Shown here: positions 34,101 through 41,397 of the stretch, piece after piece
How the letters are laid out: every line of letters starts with the position of its first letter
How positions within the stretch are numbered: position 1 is the first letter of the stretch
Assembly: GCA_965203195.1 (NCBI GenBank)
Contig: OZ241860.1
Location: 3,038,001 to 3,102,000, forward strand
DNA: 64,000 nucleotides
Source of the DNA: Bin87 sp965203195
Lineage (GTDB): Bacteria > Chloroflexota > Dehalococcoidia > Lucifugimonadales > UBA3495
Reading direction: 5' to 3'
Program-made: the position numbers and the translations under genes
The notes under the pieces: model-generated
The model's database searches: none
What the model was told of the DNA's origin: nothing
What the model saw: the letters and a program-made list of their open reading frames with translations, nothing else

Positions 34101-34457
34101 CATCCCTATTACTTCGTCTATATCCTGCCCGACCGAACCATCCGCTTCGGCTGCGGCAATTTGAAACAGACGCTGGCCGTTTTCGAGGCGGCGGCGGTCG
34201 GGCAAACCAACCCCATTGTGGAACTCTGCGACCGCTTTGACCGGGAAACCGGGCAGGGCCGCAATATGGCGTTTTACGACCGGCTGCTGACCGACGCCAT
34301 CGCTCACATCGCCCAGGCCCACGCCGGTGTTCAGATGAGCGGCCTGGGGGTGGGCGGCGACCGCAGCTTTACGCTGGCGCCGGCGGCCGAGACGCCCCGC
34401 GATGCCAGCGACTTTGAGCTGGTAACCTGGCTGGTCATCAAGGAACGGCAAGCGTAA
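31200..34457 (+). CDS. PLD-nuclease / SNF2-type helicase fusion
   Basis: 1,085 residues. The N-terminal phospholipase D-like nuclease domain has FLHGKMYLAG (HxK, about 118) and VGSSNFTKRGLGG. A superfamily 2 helicase follows: ADSVGLGKT (about 265), VVIDESHNFRN (DESH, about 357), LSATPVNT, then the second RecA lobe with SEGQNLQDCD (about 784) and QRFGRIDRIG (about 807). Such fusions accompany Eco57I-type methyltransferases in restriction loci. ATG 31200 with AAAGGGG is preferred; GTG 31137 overlapping mcrC is an alternative start. Confidence 0.87.
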   Translation: MSNRHIIDNRTDTVAGRLKQALTDADEFSFVSAYFTIYGYGLLAEQLDHVGNTRFLFGDPASVETLDPGGHEPKSFELTEQGLEPNHTLQQKALARQCAQWASKDTVAMRSVSRANFLHGKMYLAGSPRGATGIVGSSNFTKRGLGGSDQPNLEINFASDDPAVIAELQEWFDRLWQDDRLTEDVKGQVLNALERLGGEYAPEAVYYKTLYELFRRDIAARLDGEDVAAIAGFQDSRIWNALYEFQKDGARSVIAKLREHNGCILADSVGLGKTYTALAVIKYFELRNERALALCPRKLFENWSLYPAIYGHQQNPFLEDRFGYTVLAHTDLSRDSGSSGGVNLASFNWRNYDLVVIDESHNFRNDGGQRYRRLLDEVIKAGARTKVLMLSATPVNTALIDLRNQIYLMTEGRESAFRASLNVGNIRGVMAAAQRQFKEWEQAQRQNRRRDKGALMEKLGADFLRLLDGVSISRSRRHIERFYADEMERVGQFPERARPVNEHPPTDRQGQLSYQDLAERIETFKLALYQPSEYVTDAARLAELAARRRTQNFNQQDSERFLVGMMRTNFLKRLESSAHSLRLTLGRTIGKIDRLLENIARYELDGSRQSDVLPDAAILPDDDEDDEEFLVNRGRNPYRLRELDLPRWRADLEQDKATLSAALAQVSAVTPERDGKLRQIRQAVRAKASQPTRNRDGQPNRKLLVFTTFKDTALYLYENLAGLAAELDIKMAMVSGDETRATAGAGDFNAILTNFAPVARNRSAAVDSSSDIDLLIATDCISEGQNLQDCDTVLNYDIHWNPVRLVQRFGRIDRIGSPSAVVRMVNYWPTSDMDVYLRLQSRVEARMALADLAASGDEDPFTEADARLELNFRNEQLQRLRQEVLALEDLDDVTTLGDFTLDHFIAQLLRYLERNRDALEAMPRGVYAVAPAGQRGQAGQTEPGVIFCLRQRNAGPVDTRRQAASPRHPYYFVYILPDRTIRFGCGNLKQTLAVFEAAAVGQTNPIVELCDRFDRETGQGRNMAFYDRLLTDAIAHIAQAHAGVQMSGLGVGGDRSFTLAPAAETPRDASDFELVTWLVIKERQA

Positions 34458-34498
34458 CGACCGGAAACCGGCGCCGGCCCGCCGGTGGACTCTGAACT

Positions 34499-34762
34499 AT
34501 GACCAGTCCCAGGCGTCGCTCGCCGTTTTGCCAAAGGTTGCTGGAAGGGCGTTCCGATGCCAATATACGCTTCAGCGACCTGCGGGCTCTGCTGTTGCGG
34601 TTGGGTTTTGCCGAAAGGGTAAGCGGCAGCCATCACATATTCCGCAGGGCTGGAGTGCCTGATAGAATAAACTGGCAGCGGCAGGGCGGGCAAGCGAAGC
34701 CTTACCAGGCGCGTCAGGTCAGAGGCGTCATCATCAGATACGAACTGGAGGAGCGGTGGTGA
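34499..34762 (+). CDS. hicA: HicA toxin embedded in restriction operon
   Basis: 87 residues. RFSDLRALLLRLGFAERVSGSHHIFRRAG contains the HicA core and active His (GSHH). It begins 41 bases after the helicase stop and ends overlapping the HicB start. Position inside the operon, between helicase and methyltransferase, suggests that loss of the operon would leave stable toxin without antitoxin (inference). Confidence 0.88.
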   Translation: MTSPRRRSPFCQRLLEGRSDANIRFSDLRALLLRLGFAERVSGSHHIFRRAGVPDRINWQRQGGQAKPYQARQVRGVIIRYELEERW

Positions 34763-35043
34763 ACAAGTACGAAATCATCATTTCGTGGAGCGATGAGGAC
34801 GCGGCGTTCATCGGCTGGGTGTCCGAGCTGCCGGGCTGTATGGCCCACGGGGATACGCGGGAGGATGCCCTGCGCAGGGTACAGGAAGCGATGGCCCTGT
34901 GGCTGGCAACGGCCCGGGAGTTCGGCGACCCGGCGCCGGAACCCCGCTGCGGCCCGCACGTAGCCGCCTGGGAACGCCCCCGGGGCGAGTTCCAGGAGGT
35001 CGCACTGCCGGCGGCGGGGCCGGCAGCCGTACCCGCAGGATGA
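34756..35043 (+). CDS. hicB: HicB antitoxin embedded in restriction operon
   Basis: 95 residues: YEIIISWSDEDAAFIGWVSELPGCMAHGDTREDALRRVQEAMALWL is a textbook HicB N-terminus. The tail is Pro/Ala-rich with no clear DNA-binding domain. Two consecutive GTG codons (34756, 34759) can start it, both overlapping hicA. Its stop overlaps the methyltransferase ATG (ATGA at 35040-35043), so antitoxin and methyltransferase are translationally coupled. Confidence 0.88.
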   Translation: MVNKYEIIISWSDEDAAFIGWVSELPGCMAHGDTREDALRRVQEAMALWLATAREFGDPAPEPRCGPHVAAWERPRGEFQEVALPAAGPAAVPAG

Positions 35044-38000
35044 CCGGAATGACAATGCCGACAATGACAATGACCGCCGCAACGGCGGCGGCGCTGGCCG
35101 GCGGGGCCGATTTCGCGGCGGCCGCCACCGACCTGCTGGGCGAATTGGGCTACCGCAGCGATCGTATCCTGCCCGGCCAGTCGGGGGACGCCGGCGCCCT
35201 GGTCCGGCAGTTCCCGGCAGCTAACCCGGATACGCAGTCCGAGCGGGATTTTCTGCGGGAAGCCCGCTCCGTCCATATTCTCTTTCAGCTTACCGATGCC
35301 GAAATTGACGCGGTGGCGCAGCAGTCCCTGTTCCGGACGGACGGGCTTGACGCCGGCGGGTTTGACACGGGCAACGCGCAAAGCTTTCTCTTTGCCGCCG
35401 TGGCGCTGCGGGGCGACGCCTACCCGCGCAGCCGGTACGCCGCCTTTACCCGCGAGCTCAACAAGCGGTTCCAGAACCCGATGGTCGTCCTGTTTCGCGC
35501 CGGGGCCGGCGCAAGCGGGGCCGGGCGGGTTACGCTGGCTTTTGTGCATCGCCGTCCCAACCGCAACGACCCGGCGCGGGATGTGCTGGGCAATGTGGCG
35601 CTGATACGGGAAATCGACCCGGCCAATCCGCACCGCGCCCACCGGGACATACTGGCGGAGCTGGCGCTGCCGGCGCGGCTGGAATGGATGGACGACCACG
35701 GCGCGGCGCGCAATTTTGACGGCCTGCTGGCGGCCTGGCTGGCCGCCCTGGACACCGAGGAACTCAATCGCCGCTTTTACCGGGATCTGTTCGCCTGGTT
35801 TGAACGCGCCCTGGGCGCCGCCCGTTTCCCCACTGATGAAGCCGTTACCCTGGCCCCGGAGGAACATATCATCCGCCTCATCACCCGGATGCTGTTCGTG
35901 TGGTTCCTCAAGGAAAAGGGGCTGGTGGCCGGCGGGCTGTTCGCAGAACACCGGGCGGCGCAGCTGCTCAAGGATTACGACCGCGCCGGGGGCGATAACT
36001 ACTACCGGGCCGTCCTGCAAAACCTGTTCTTTGCCACGCTGAACACGGCAATCGGGCAGCGCGGTTTCAGCAGCGCGCAGCAGCGTACTCACCGCGTCTT
36101 TTCCTACTATCGCTATGCCGGGCAGATTGCCGATACCGACGGGCTGGCGGGCCTGCTGGCGCGGACGCCTTTCGTCAACGGCGGCCTCTTTGACTGCCTG
36201 GACAGTGAAAGGGCGACGCGGGACGGCGGCTATCGCGTGGACTGCTTTTCCGATGTCCATTACCGCAAGTTGAGCATCCCCAACCGCCTGTTCTTTGGCG
36301 ATGACGGCAGTCCGGGGCTGATTGACCTGTTTGACCGCTACAAGTTCACGGTGGAGGAAAACACGCCCGCCGAGCTGGAAGTGGCGCTGGATCCCGAGCT
36401 GCTGGGCAAGGTGTTTGAGAACCTGCTGGCCGCCGTCAACCCCGAAACCAGCCTCGCCGCCCGCAAGGAAACCGGCTCCTACTACACGCCGCGCCCGGTG
36501 GTGGACTATATGGTGGACGAGGCCCTGGCCGGGGCGCTGGCTGCGCCGGACGGGGCCACGGCGGACGGGGCCGCGGCGGAAGGCATCCGCCGCCTGCTGG
36601 ACTATGGGGACGCTTTTGCCGATGCCGAGGCGCTCTTTGCGCCGCCGGAACGGGAGCGCATTATCCGCGCCATTGCCGGCCTCAAGGCGCTGGACCCGGC
36701 CGTGGGCTCCGGCGCTTTTCCCATGGGCATTCTGCACAAGCTGACCCTGGCCTTGCGCCGCCTGGATCCCGACAACCGGCTTTGGGAAAGCATCCAGCGG
36801 GAGCAGGCCGCCCGGCGCGCCGCCGCCGCTTTCGGCACCGACGACCAGGCCGCCCGCGACGCCGAACTGGACGAGATCAGCGCCGTCTTTGAACGCTACC
36901 GCGACTCCGACTACGGGCGCAAACTGTACCTGATCCAGAACTGCATCTACGGCGTGGACATCCAGCCCATTGCCGTGCAGATTGCCAAGCTGCGCTTCTT
37001 TATCTCCCTGGCCATTGAGCAGGAACCCAATGGCGATGCGGCGGACAACTACGGCATCCGGCCCTTGCCCAACCTGGAAACCCGCTTTGTGGCCGCCGAT
37101 ACGCTGCTGGCGCTGGCGCGGCCGGCGCAGCGGACGCTGGGGCAGACCGCAGCCGTTACCGACCTGGAACGGCAAATCGCCGCCAACCGGGAACGGCATT
37201 TCCACGCCGTAACTCGTCAAGCCAAGCTGGACTGTCGCCGGCGGGATGATGAACTGCGCCGGCAATTGGCGCAGGAGCTGCAAGCGGACGGCTTTCCGGC
37301 GGCATCGGCGGGGCAGATTGCCGCCTGGGAACCCTTTGACCAGAACGCCGGGGCCGCCGACTGGTTTGACGCCGGCTATATGTTCGGCGTGCCTAACGGG
37401 TTTGATGTGGTGATTGCCAATCCGCCCTATGTGCGGCAAGAGGGGATTGCGCCCAAAGCTTACAAGGACGCGCTGCTCAAAGCCTACCCGGACGCCGCCG
37501 TGGGCCGTTCCGACCTGTACTGCTACTTCTACGCCCGGGGCTTGCAGCTGCTGAAAGAGGGCGGGATGCACCTGTTCGTCTGCTCCAACAGCTGGCTGGA
37601 TGTGGGTTACGGCGCCAAGTTGCAGGAATATCTGCTGGACAACGCCACGGTGGACGCTATCTACGAAAGCGCCGTGGAGCGGCAGTTCGCCACGGCGGAC
37701 ATCAATACCCTCATCAGCGTCATCCGCAAAAGGCCCGGCGCCGGCAATGGCAACGGCGCTGATGCCGATGCCGACGCCACCCGCTTTGTGCAGCTGCGCG
37801 CACCTTTGGCAACGGCCCTCGCCGATGCCAGCCGGCGGCGGGAAATCGTCAAAACCCGCGCCGAACTGCGCGCGGCAGCCACCAGCGGACGGCGGTTTGT
37901 GGGCGACAAGTGGGGCGGCAAATACCTGCGCGCCCCGGACATCTACCACCAGATCCTGGACAAGTATGGCGACAAACTGGTGCGGCTGGGCGATATTGCT

Positions 38001-38753
38001 GCCATCAGGCGCGGGGTGACTACCGGCGCCAACGACTTCTTTTACCTGACGCCGGAGGTGATTGCGGGGTTCGGCATTGAGCCGGAATACTGCCGCCCGG
38101 TGATGACCACGCCGCAGGAATCGCGCCGCATCGCGGTTAACCCGGCGGCGCTGCCCCGGCGTCTCTTTATGTGCCACCGGGACAAGGCGGATTTGGCCGG
38201 CGCCGGGGCGCTGGCGTACATTGAATGGGGCGAACAGCAGGGCTACCACCGCCGGCGCAGCGTGGCATCCCGGCGGCGCTGGTACGATTTGGGGGAACGC
38301 TCGGAGCCGGAACTGGCGATAAACCGTCGTATAGACACGACATCGCGCACTTTCAGCGTAAAGGGAAGCGTGTTTGTGGGAGACACTCTTTACGAAATAA
38401 ACACCGCAGACGCTACTGCGGTGTGCGTAGCGTTGAACTCTACCTGGGGGCAACTGCTGGTCAACATTGAAGGCCGGGCTAATTTTGGGGCCGGCGTGTT
38501 GGAGATTGAGGTTTATGAGACCGCGAACCTCGCCATAGTGAACCCGCAGTTGCTGCCGGAGCTGGACGCTGCGGTGTTCAACGCCACGGATTGGGATGTG
38601 CTAACGCCATCGGCGGCGCGGCGGCACATCGACGCTGCGGTGTACGAGGCGCTGGGTTTGACGGCGGAGGAGCGGGAGGCGGCGCACGCGGGGGTAGCGG
38701 AGCTGGTGGGGAACCGGAAGCGGCGGGCGGGGAGCGTTAGGCGCACTGATTGA
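35040..38753 (+). CDS. Eco57I-type DNA adenine methyltransferase (possible type IIG)
   Basis: 1,237 residues. Methyltransferase motifs are ETGSYYTPRPVVDYMVDEAL (about 480), ALDPAVGSGAFPMGIL (motif I, about 550) and VIANPPYVRQEG (NPPY motif IV, about 793), followed by a TaqI-like target-recognition region (LGDIAAIRRGVTTGANDFF). The N-terminal 300 residues (RELNKRFQNPMVVLFRAG, NPHRAHRDILAELAL) are the leader typical of helicase-linked Eco57I enzymes; a nuclease motif there is not obvious. The start overlaps hicB. A Gly/Asn/Ala/Asp-rich insert lies near 900-915. Confidence 0.88.
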   Translation: MTGMTMPTMTMTAATAAALAGGADFAAAATDLLGELGYRSDRILPGQSGDAGALVRQFPAANPDTQSERDFLREARSVHILFQLTDAEIDAVAQQSLFRTDGLDAGGFDTGNAQSFLFAAVALRGDAYPRSRYAAFTRELNKRFQNPMVVLFRAGAGASGAGRVTLAFVHRRPNRNDPARDVLGNVALIREIDPANPHRAHRDILAELALPARLEWMDDHGAARNFDGLLAAWLAALDTEELNRRFYRDLFAWFERALGAARFPTDEAVTLAPEEHIIRLITRMLFVWFLKEKGLVAGGLFAEHRAAQLLKDYDRAGGDNYYRAVLQNLFFATLNTAIGQRGFSSAQQRTHRVFSYYRYAGQIADTDGLAGLLARTPFVNGGLFDCLDSERATRDGGYRVDCFSDVHYRKLSIPNRLFFGDDGSPGLIDLFDRYKFTVEENTPAELEVALDPELLGKVFENLLAAVNPETSLAARKETGSYYTPRPVVDYMVDEALAGALAAPDGATADGAAAEGIRRLLDYGDAFADAEALFAPPERERIIRAIAGLKALDPAVGSGAFPMGILHKLTLALRRLDPDNRLWESIQREQAARRAAAAFGTDDQAARDAELDEISAVFERYRDSDYGRKLYLIQNCIYGVDIQPIAVQIAKLRFFISLAIEQEPNGDAADNYGIRPLPNLETRFVAADTLLALARPAQRTLGQTAAVTDLERQIAANRERHFHAVTRQAKLDCRRRDDELRRQLAQELQADGFPAASAGQIAAWEPFDQNAGAADWFDAGYMFGVPNGFDVVIANPPYVRQEGIAPKAYKDALLKAYPDAAVGRSDLYCYFYARGLQLLKEGGMHLFVCSNSWLDVGYGAKLQEYLLDNATVDAIYESAVERQFATADINTLISVIRKRPGAGNGNGADADADATRFVQLRAPLATALADASRRREIVKTRAELRAAATSGRRFVGDKWGGKYLRAPDIYHQILDKYGDKLVRLGDIAAIRRGVTTGANDFFYLTPEVIAGFGIEPEYCRPVMTTPQESRRIAVNPAALPRRLFMCHRDKADLAGAGALAYIEWGEQQGYHRRRSVASRRRWYDLGERSEPELAINRRIDTTSRTFSVKGSVFVGDTLYEINTADATAVCVALNSTWGQLLVNIEGRANFGAGVLEIEVYETANLAIVNPQLLPELDAAVFNATDWDVLTPSAARRHIDAAVYEALGLTAEEREAAHAGVAELVGNRKRRAGSVRRTD

Positions 38754-38888
38754 CGGAATGCGTGTCCTGAGTTAGGATGCTGATATGGACATTTGCCCTG
38801 CATTCGTCGCCGAAAGTAGCGCTCTTTGTCCGTAGCCTGGCCCCGCCGACGCTGAAACCGCCGGCCCGACAATCAACGAGGTGCACAA

Positions 38889-39065
38889 ATGGGATCTTTG
38901 CTGATGCTCCTTGCAATCTACGGTGGCGCCGCTCTCGGCGCCGCCGGCGCCGCCGCAGTTGGCTTTGGGGTCATGCAGGAAATGACCTTCGCGCTCTGGT
39001 TTCCCACGCTGTTCGGAGCGCTTGTCGGCGGTATCATCGTGCTACATGAGGTCAGGCGCTGCTAA
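38889..39065 (+). CDS. Small two-helix membrane protein
   Basis: 58 residues: MGSLLMLLAIYGGAALGAAG and LWFPTLFGALVGGIIVLHEV are two hydrophobic helices joined by a short Met/Gln/Glu turn. GAGGTG lies five bases before the ATG. It follows the methyltransferase by 135 bases on the same strand. Small two-helix proteins beside defence operons can be membrane effectors or holin-like, but nothing here proves that. Confidence 0.5.
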   Translation: MGSLLMLLAIYGGAALGAAGAAAVGFGVMQEMTFALWFPTLFGALVGGIIVLHEVRRC

Positions 39066-39078
39066 CCGCTTCCGAAAA

Positions 39079-39202
39079 ACGACACAATTACCGCAGCGGG
39101 AACTGGGGCAGCTTCGCCTCGGCCAGCGCGCCGCTGGCTATCCGTACAACGCAACCTACTACGCCCTCGGCAAGCGGCAGCCCGCCGAGGCGAATGTGTC
39201 GT
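39079..39202. repeat. Inverted-repeat pair in a gene-free stretch
   Basis: ACGACACA (39079-39086) and TTCGCCTCGGC (39113-39123) on the left are matched by GCCGAGGCGAA (39184-39194) directly followed by TGTGTCGT (39195-39202) on the right. The left arm has 26 extra bases between the two blocks. The region 39066-39340 holds no credible gene. Confidence 0.45.
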
Positions 39203-39340
39203 AGCGGCGGGGATGGCCGGCTGTTGTACGGGATGACGGCGGCGCAAAGCCATCATCGGAACCGTTGTTGGGGTATTCCAATTTCGCCCCGCGTATGCTA
39301 TTATCATCACCACCTTGATTTTGACAAAGGAGGCCCTACG

Positions 39341-40042
39341 ATGGAACGCAGTACGCCGGCGCAGCAGCAGGCCGAAGCCCCGGCCGTTGCCCTTAACGAT
39401 CTGTCCATCGTTCTAGTTGCTCCTCATATTGACGCCGCGCACATCAACCCGGATTTTCTCCGGTACAACGAAATCGTGGAGCCCGACTGGAAGATTGACC
39501 CTCCGGTCATCATCGAATCGGGGTTTTCCCTGATTGAGTATGACAACGGGTTATCGTTCACGGCAACGAGTCACAACTTGAGGATTGCTCACATCAGCGG
39601 CCCGCTGGCAATGGACGAAATCGTAAGCCCATCCGTTGCCAGACGGTACTTGACGATGACGCCTTGGCCGGTTGAGTATAGCGCGGTGAATATCGACCTG
39701 AGCGGCTCAATGGACGTAGCCGACCAGGAAATCGAATGGTGCCTTTCCCCGTTGCATCGCTTGTCGACAGGGATGCTTTGCCACGATACTGCGCCCAATG
39801 TGCAAGCCCGTGTGTTTTACCGGTTCGAGGACAAGTCAATCACGGTGTTCATCGCGGAAGCAGTGGATGCCGGTTTCGTGAACAGCGTACATTTTCATAC
39901 GAATATGAGCAGGGTCGTTGACAACGACTTGTCGGCTGCCGACCGGATTGATTTCATTGAATCTGTCGTAGGGAACTGGCAAGCCGACGTTGCTGATTTT
40001 GTCCAGCTGGCTGCCCAGTTTTACCGCAACTACAGCAAATAA
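39341..40042 (+). CDS. Unknown protein, first of three-gene cassette
   Basis: 233-residue soluble protein, not recognised. After a Gln/Ala-rich leader it is beta-rich (LNDLSIVLVAPHIDAAHINP, NGLSFTATSHNLRIAHISG, VQARVFYRFEDKSITVFIAE) with a helical C-terminus (DRIDFIESVVGNWQADVADF). GGAGG precedes the ATG at 39341 by seven bases; the upstream frame has no similarity. The next gene starts 13 bases on, and G+C is below the window average. A loose SecB-like strand pattern is a guess only. Confidence 0.65.
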   Translation: MERSTPAQQQAEAPAVALNDLSIVLVAPHIDAAHINPDFLRYNEIVEPDWKIDPPVIIESGFSLIEYDNGLSFTATSHNLRIAHISGPLAMDEIVSPSVARRYLTMTPWPVEYSAVNIDLSGSMDVADQEIEWCLSPLHRLSTGMLCHDTAPNVQARVFYRFEDKSITVFIAEAVDAGFVNSVHFHTNMSRVVDNDLSAADRIDFIESVVGNWQADVADFVQLAAQFYRNYSK

Positions 40043-40055
40043 TGGAGGTGTTGAA

Positions 40056-40646
40056 ATGGCGTCCGCGCAACTCTTGGCGGCAATGAGGGGCGGCGCTGGC
40101 CGTTTCCGGTGGCTTGACGAGGACGCTGTCATGCCCTTCCCGGTGGATCACTACCGTAGCAGGCGGGAAGCGATCTACGGCTTGACGCAGATGGTGGGGC
40201 ACGTCCCGACCTATCCGGCCCGCCGCGAGCTCATTGACTGGTCGGTTAAAACGACGCCCCCGGGTCGCGCCCGGCCCGCGCCAACGGTGCCCCTGCCGAT
40301 GCCGGCAGAGTTGGCGGATGCCCTCGCTGAGCTTGGCGATGTAGCCGACTATGCGGAGGAAATAGAGGTTGAGACGCCGTCCGCTACCGCCTTTGACAAC
40401 GCCCGGCGCCTGCTGAAGGCGATGTACCGCATCTCGCCGCGTCGGTATAGCGTCTATCCGATGCCCGATGGCTACATAGCCATTGACGCTCGCGGGGGCA
40501 AAGGGCGCATTGCGGTGGTAATGTGCGGCTCCGATGGCGGCGTACTGTGCTTGGTCACAGTTGAACGCGAGCGGCGCCGGGCGCGCTATTCATCAGCTCG
40601 CGATTTGCCGGACGGCTTTATCCACGAAGCCCTGGCTAATCTGTGA
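40056..40646 (+). CDS. Unknown protein, second of three-gene cassette
   Basis: 196 residues, not recognised. The N-terminal part has YRSRREAIYGLTQMVGHVPT; a Pro-rich linker (about 80-95) precedes a C-terminal domain with FDNARRLLKAMYRIS, then YSVYPMPDGYIAIDARGGKG and a Cys/Val-rich strand. ATGGAGGTG lies upstream of the ATG at 40056. Gene order and spacing (13 and 15 bases) tie it to both neighbours. Confidence 0.65.
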   Translation: MASAQLLAAMRGGAGRFRWLDEDAVMPFPVDHYRSRREAIYGLTQMVGHVPTYPARRELIDWSVKTTPPGRARPAPTVPLPMPAELADALAELGDVADYAEEIEVETPSATAFDNARRLLKAMYRISPRRYSVYPMPDGYIAIDARGGKGRIAVVMCGSDGGVLCLVTVERERRRARYSSARDLPDGFIHEALANL

Positions 40647-40661
40647 TGTAGGATTAGCTCA

Positions 40662-41087
40662 GTGGCAACGGCGGAAGCAAATGCACCTGTCAACCCCGGT
40701 CCGGTGGGTGCGTGGGAACGGCTGGGTCGTAGGGTGTTTTCCGGCAACGCTGCCAAAACCCCAGTGCCGCCTCACGTTTTTCTAAATCGGGGCAGCAGAG
40801 AGATTTCGGTGGATCGGCTTACCTGCGTGCCTCTGCTGGATACGGTGATTGCGGATGCGGACGCGGCGGCGTTAAAACGCGGCGCAAATCGGCGTTTTTA
40901 TGGTTGGGCCGTAGTCGGCGCCGAAGATGTTATCGCAGCTGGTTGCCAAGTTGCCGCATCCCCTTTGCCGAACAATCCATACCATGCGGATATTGTGTTG
41001 CCCGATGCTACCGTTGAGGGTGCCGATTCCCATTGGGAATGTGCAGTAGCGTTAGCCGGCGTTTCGGACTGGCAGCCTCGCCCGTAA
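40662..41087 (+). CDS. Unknown protein, third of three-gene cassette
   Basis: 141 residues, starting at GTG 40662, 15 bases below the previous stop. RRVFSGNAAKTPVPPHVF, then SVDRLTCVPLLDTVIADADA, RRFYGWAVVGAEDV and SPLPNNPYHADIVLP give a compact domain ending in Trp/Pro-rich sequence. NNPYHADIVLP looks like a conserved functional motif (Tyr-His-Ala-Asp), but the family is not recognised. Confidence 0.65.
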   Translation: MATAEANAPVNPGPVGAWERLGRRVFSGNAAKTPVPPHVFLNRGSREISVDRLTCVPLLDTVIADADAAALKRGANRRFYGWAVVGAEDVIAAGCQVAASPLPNNPYHADIVLPDATVEGADSHWECAVALAGVSDWQPRP

Positions 41088-41258
41088 CCAGAGGAATAGC
41101 CCAACTGCATGATGGCGAGTTTGCAAGCAGTTCTCCGCGGCTGCCAATATGCCGACAGGGGAACCTCAAAATGACCTTTCCCCTCGCCATCAGCGAGCCG
41201 CAATTCACCAAATAGCTACGGATCATCTTGTTGCGACCCCAACGGCCAGCCTCACGTC

Positions 41259-41366
41259 GTGGACATCGTAGCATTGTTCTGCCACGACTGCTCAAGCGTT
41301 GCCGATTTTAAGCGGCGCAACGGCATCGCCTTGCCGCCCGACATTGCGGAAATGCTGGGCGGCTGA
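41259..41366 (+). pseudogene. Short gene fragment
   Basis: 35 codons from GTG: VDIVALFCHDCSSVADFKRR then NGIALPPDIAEMLGG and a stop. The sequence looks protein-like (FCHDC), but no start with a ribosome-binding site is seen and the frame upstream breaks down. Probably the 3' end of a decayed gene. The rest of 41088-41397 shows no gene. Confidence 0.3.
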
Positions 41367-41397
41367 AACTGTGCTAATCTGCCGGCAACGTTTTCTG

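Noticed and set aside
34734..38453. Very long minus-strand open frame opposite the methyltransferase, and a similar one opposite ligA (2530-4182)
   Set aside because: They are codon-position shadows of GC-rich genes; no family similarity, and the plus/minus partner is clearly the real gene.
28000..38753. A BREX or DISARM system
   Set aside because: A PglX-like methyltransferase and a PLD/helicase are present, but there is no PglZ, BrxL, BrxC, DrmA or DrmB.
40650..40680. Sequence resembling a tRNA D-arm (GGATTAGCTCAGTGGC)
   Set aside because: No anticodon stem, T-arm or acceptor pairing follows, and the stretch runs into a coding gene.
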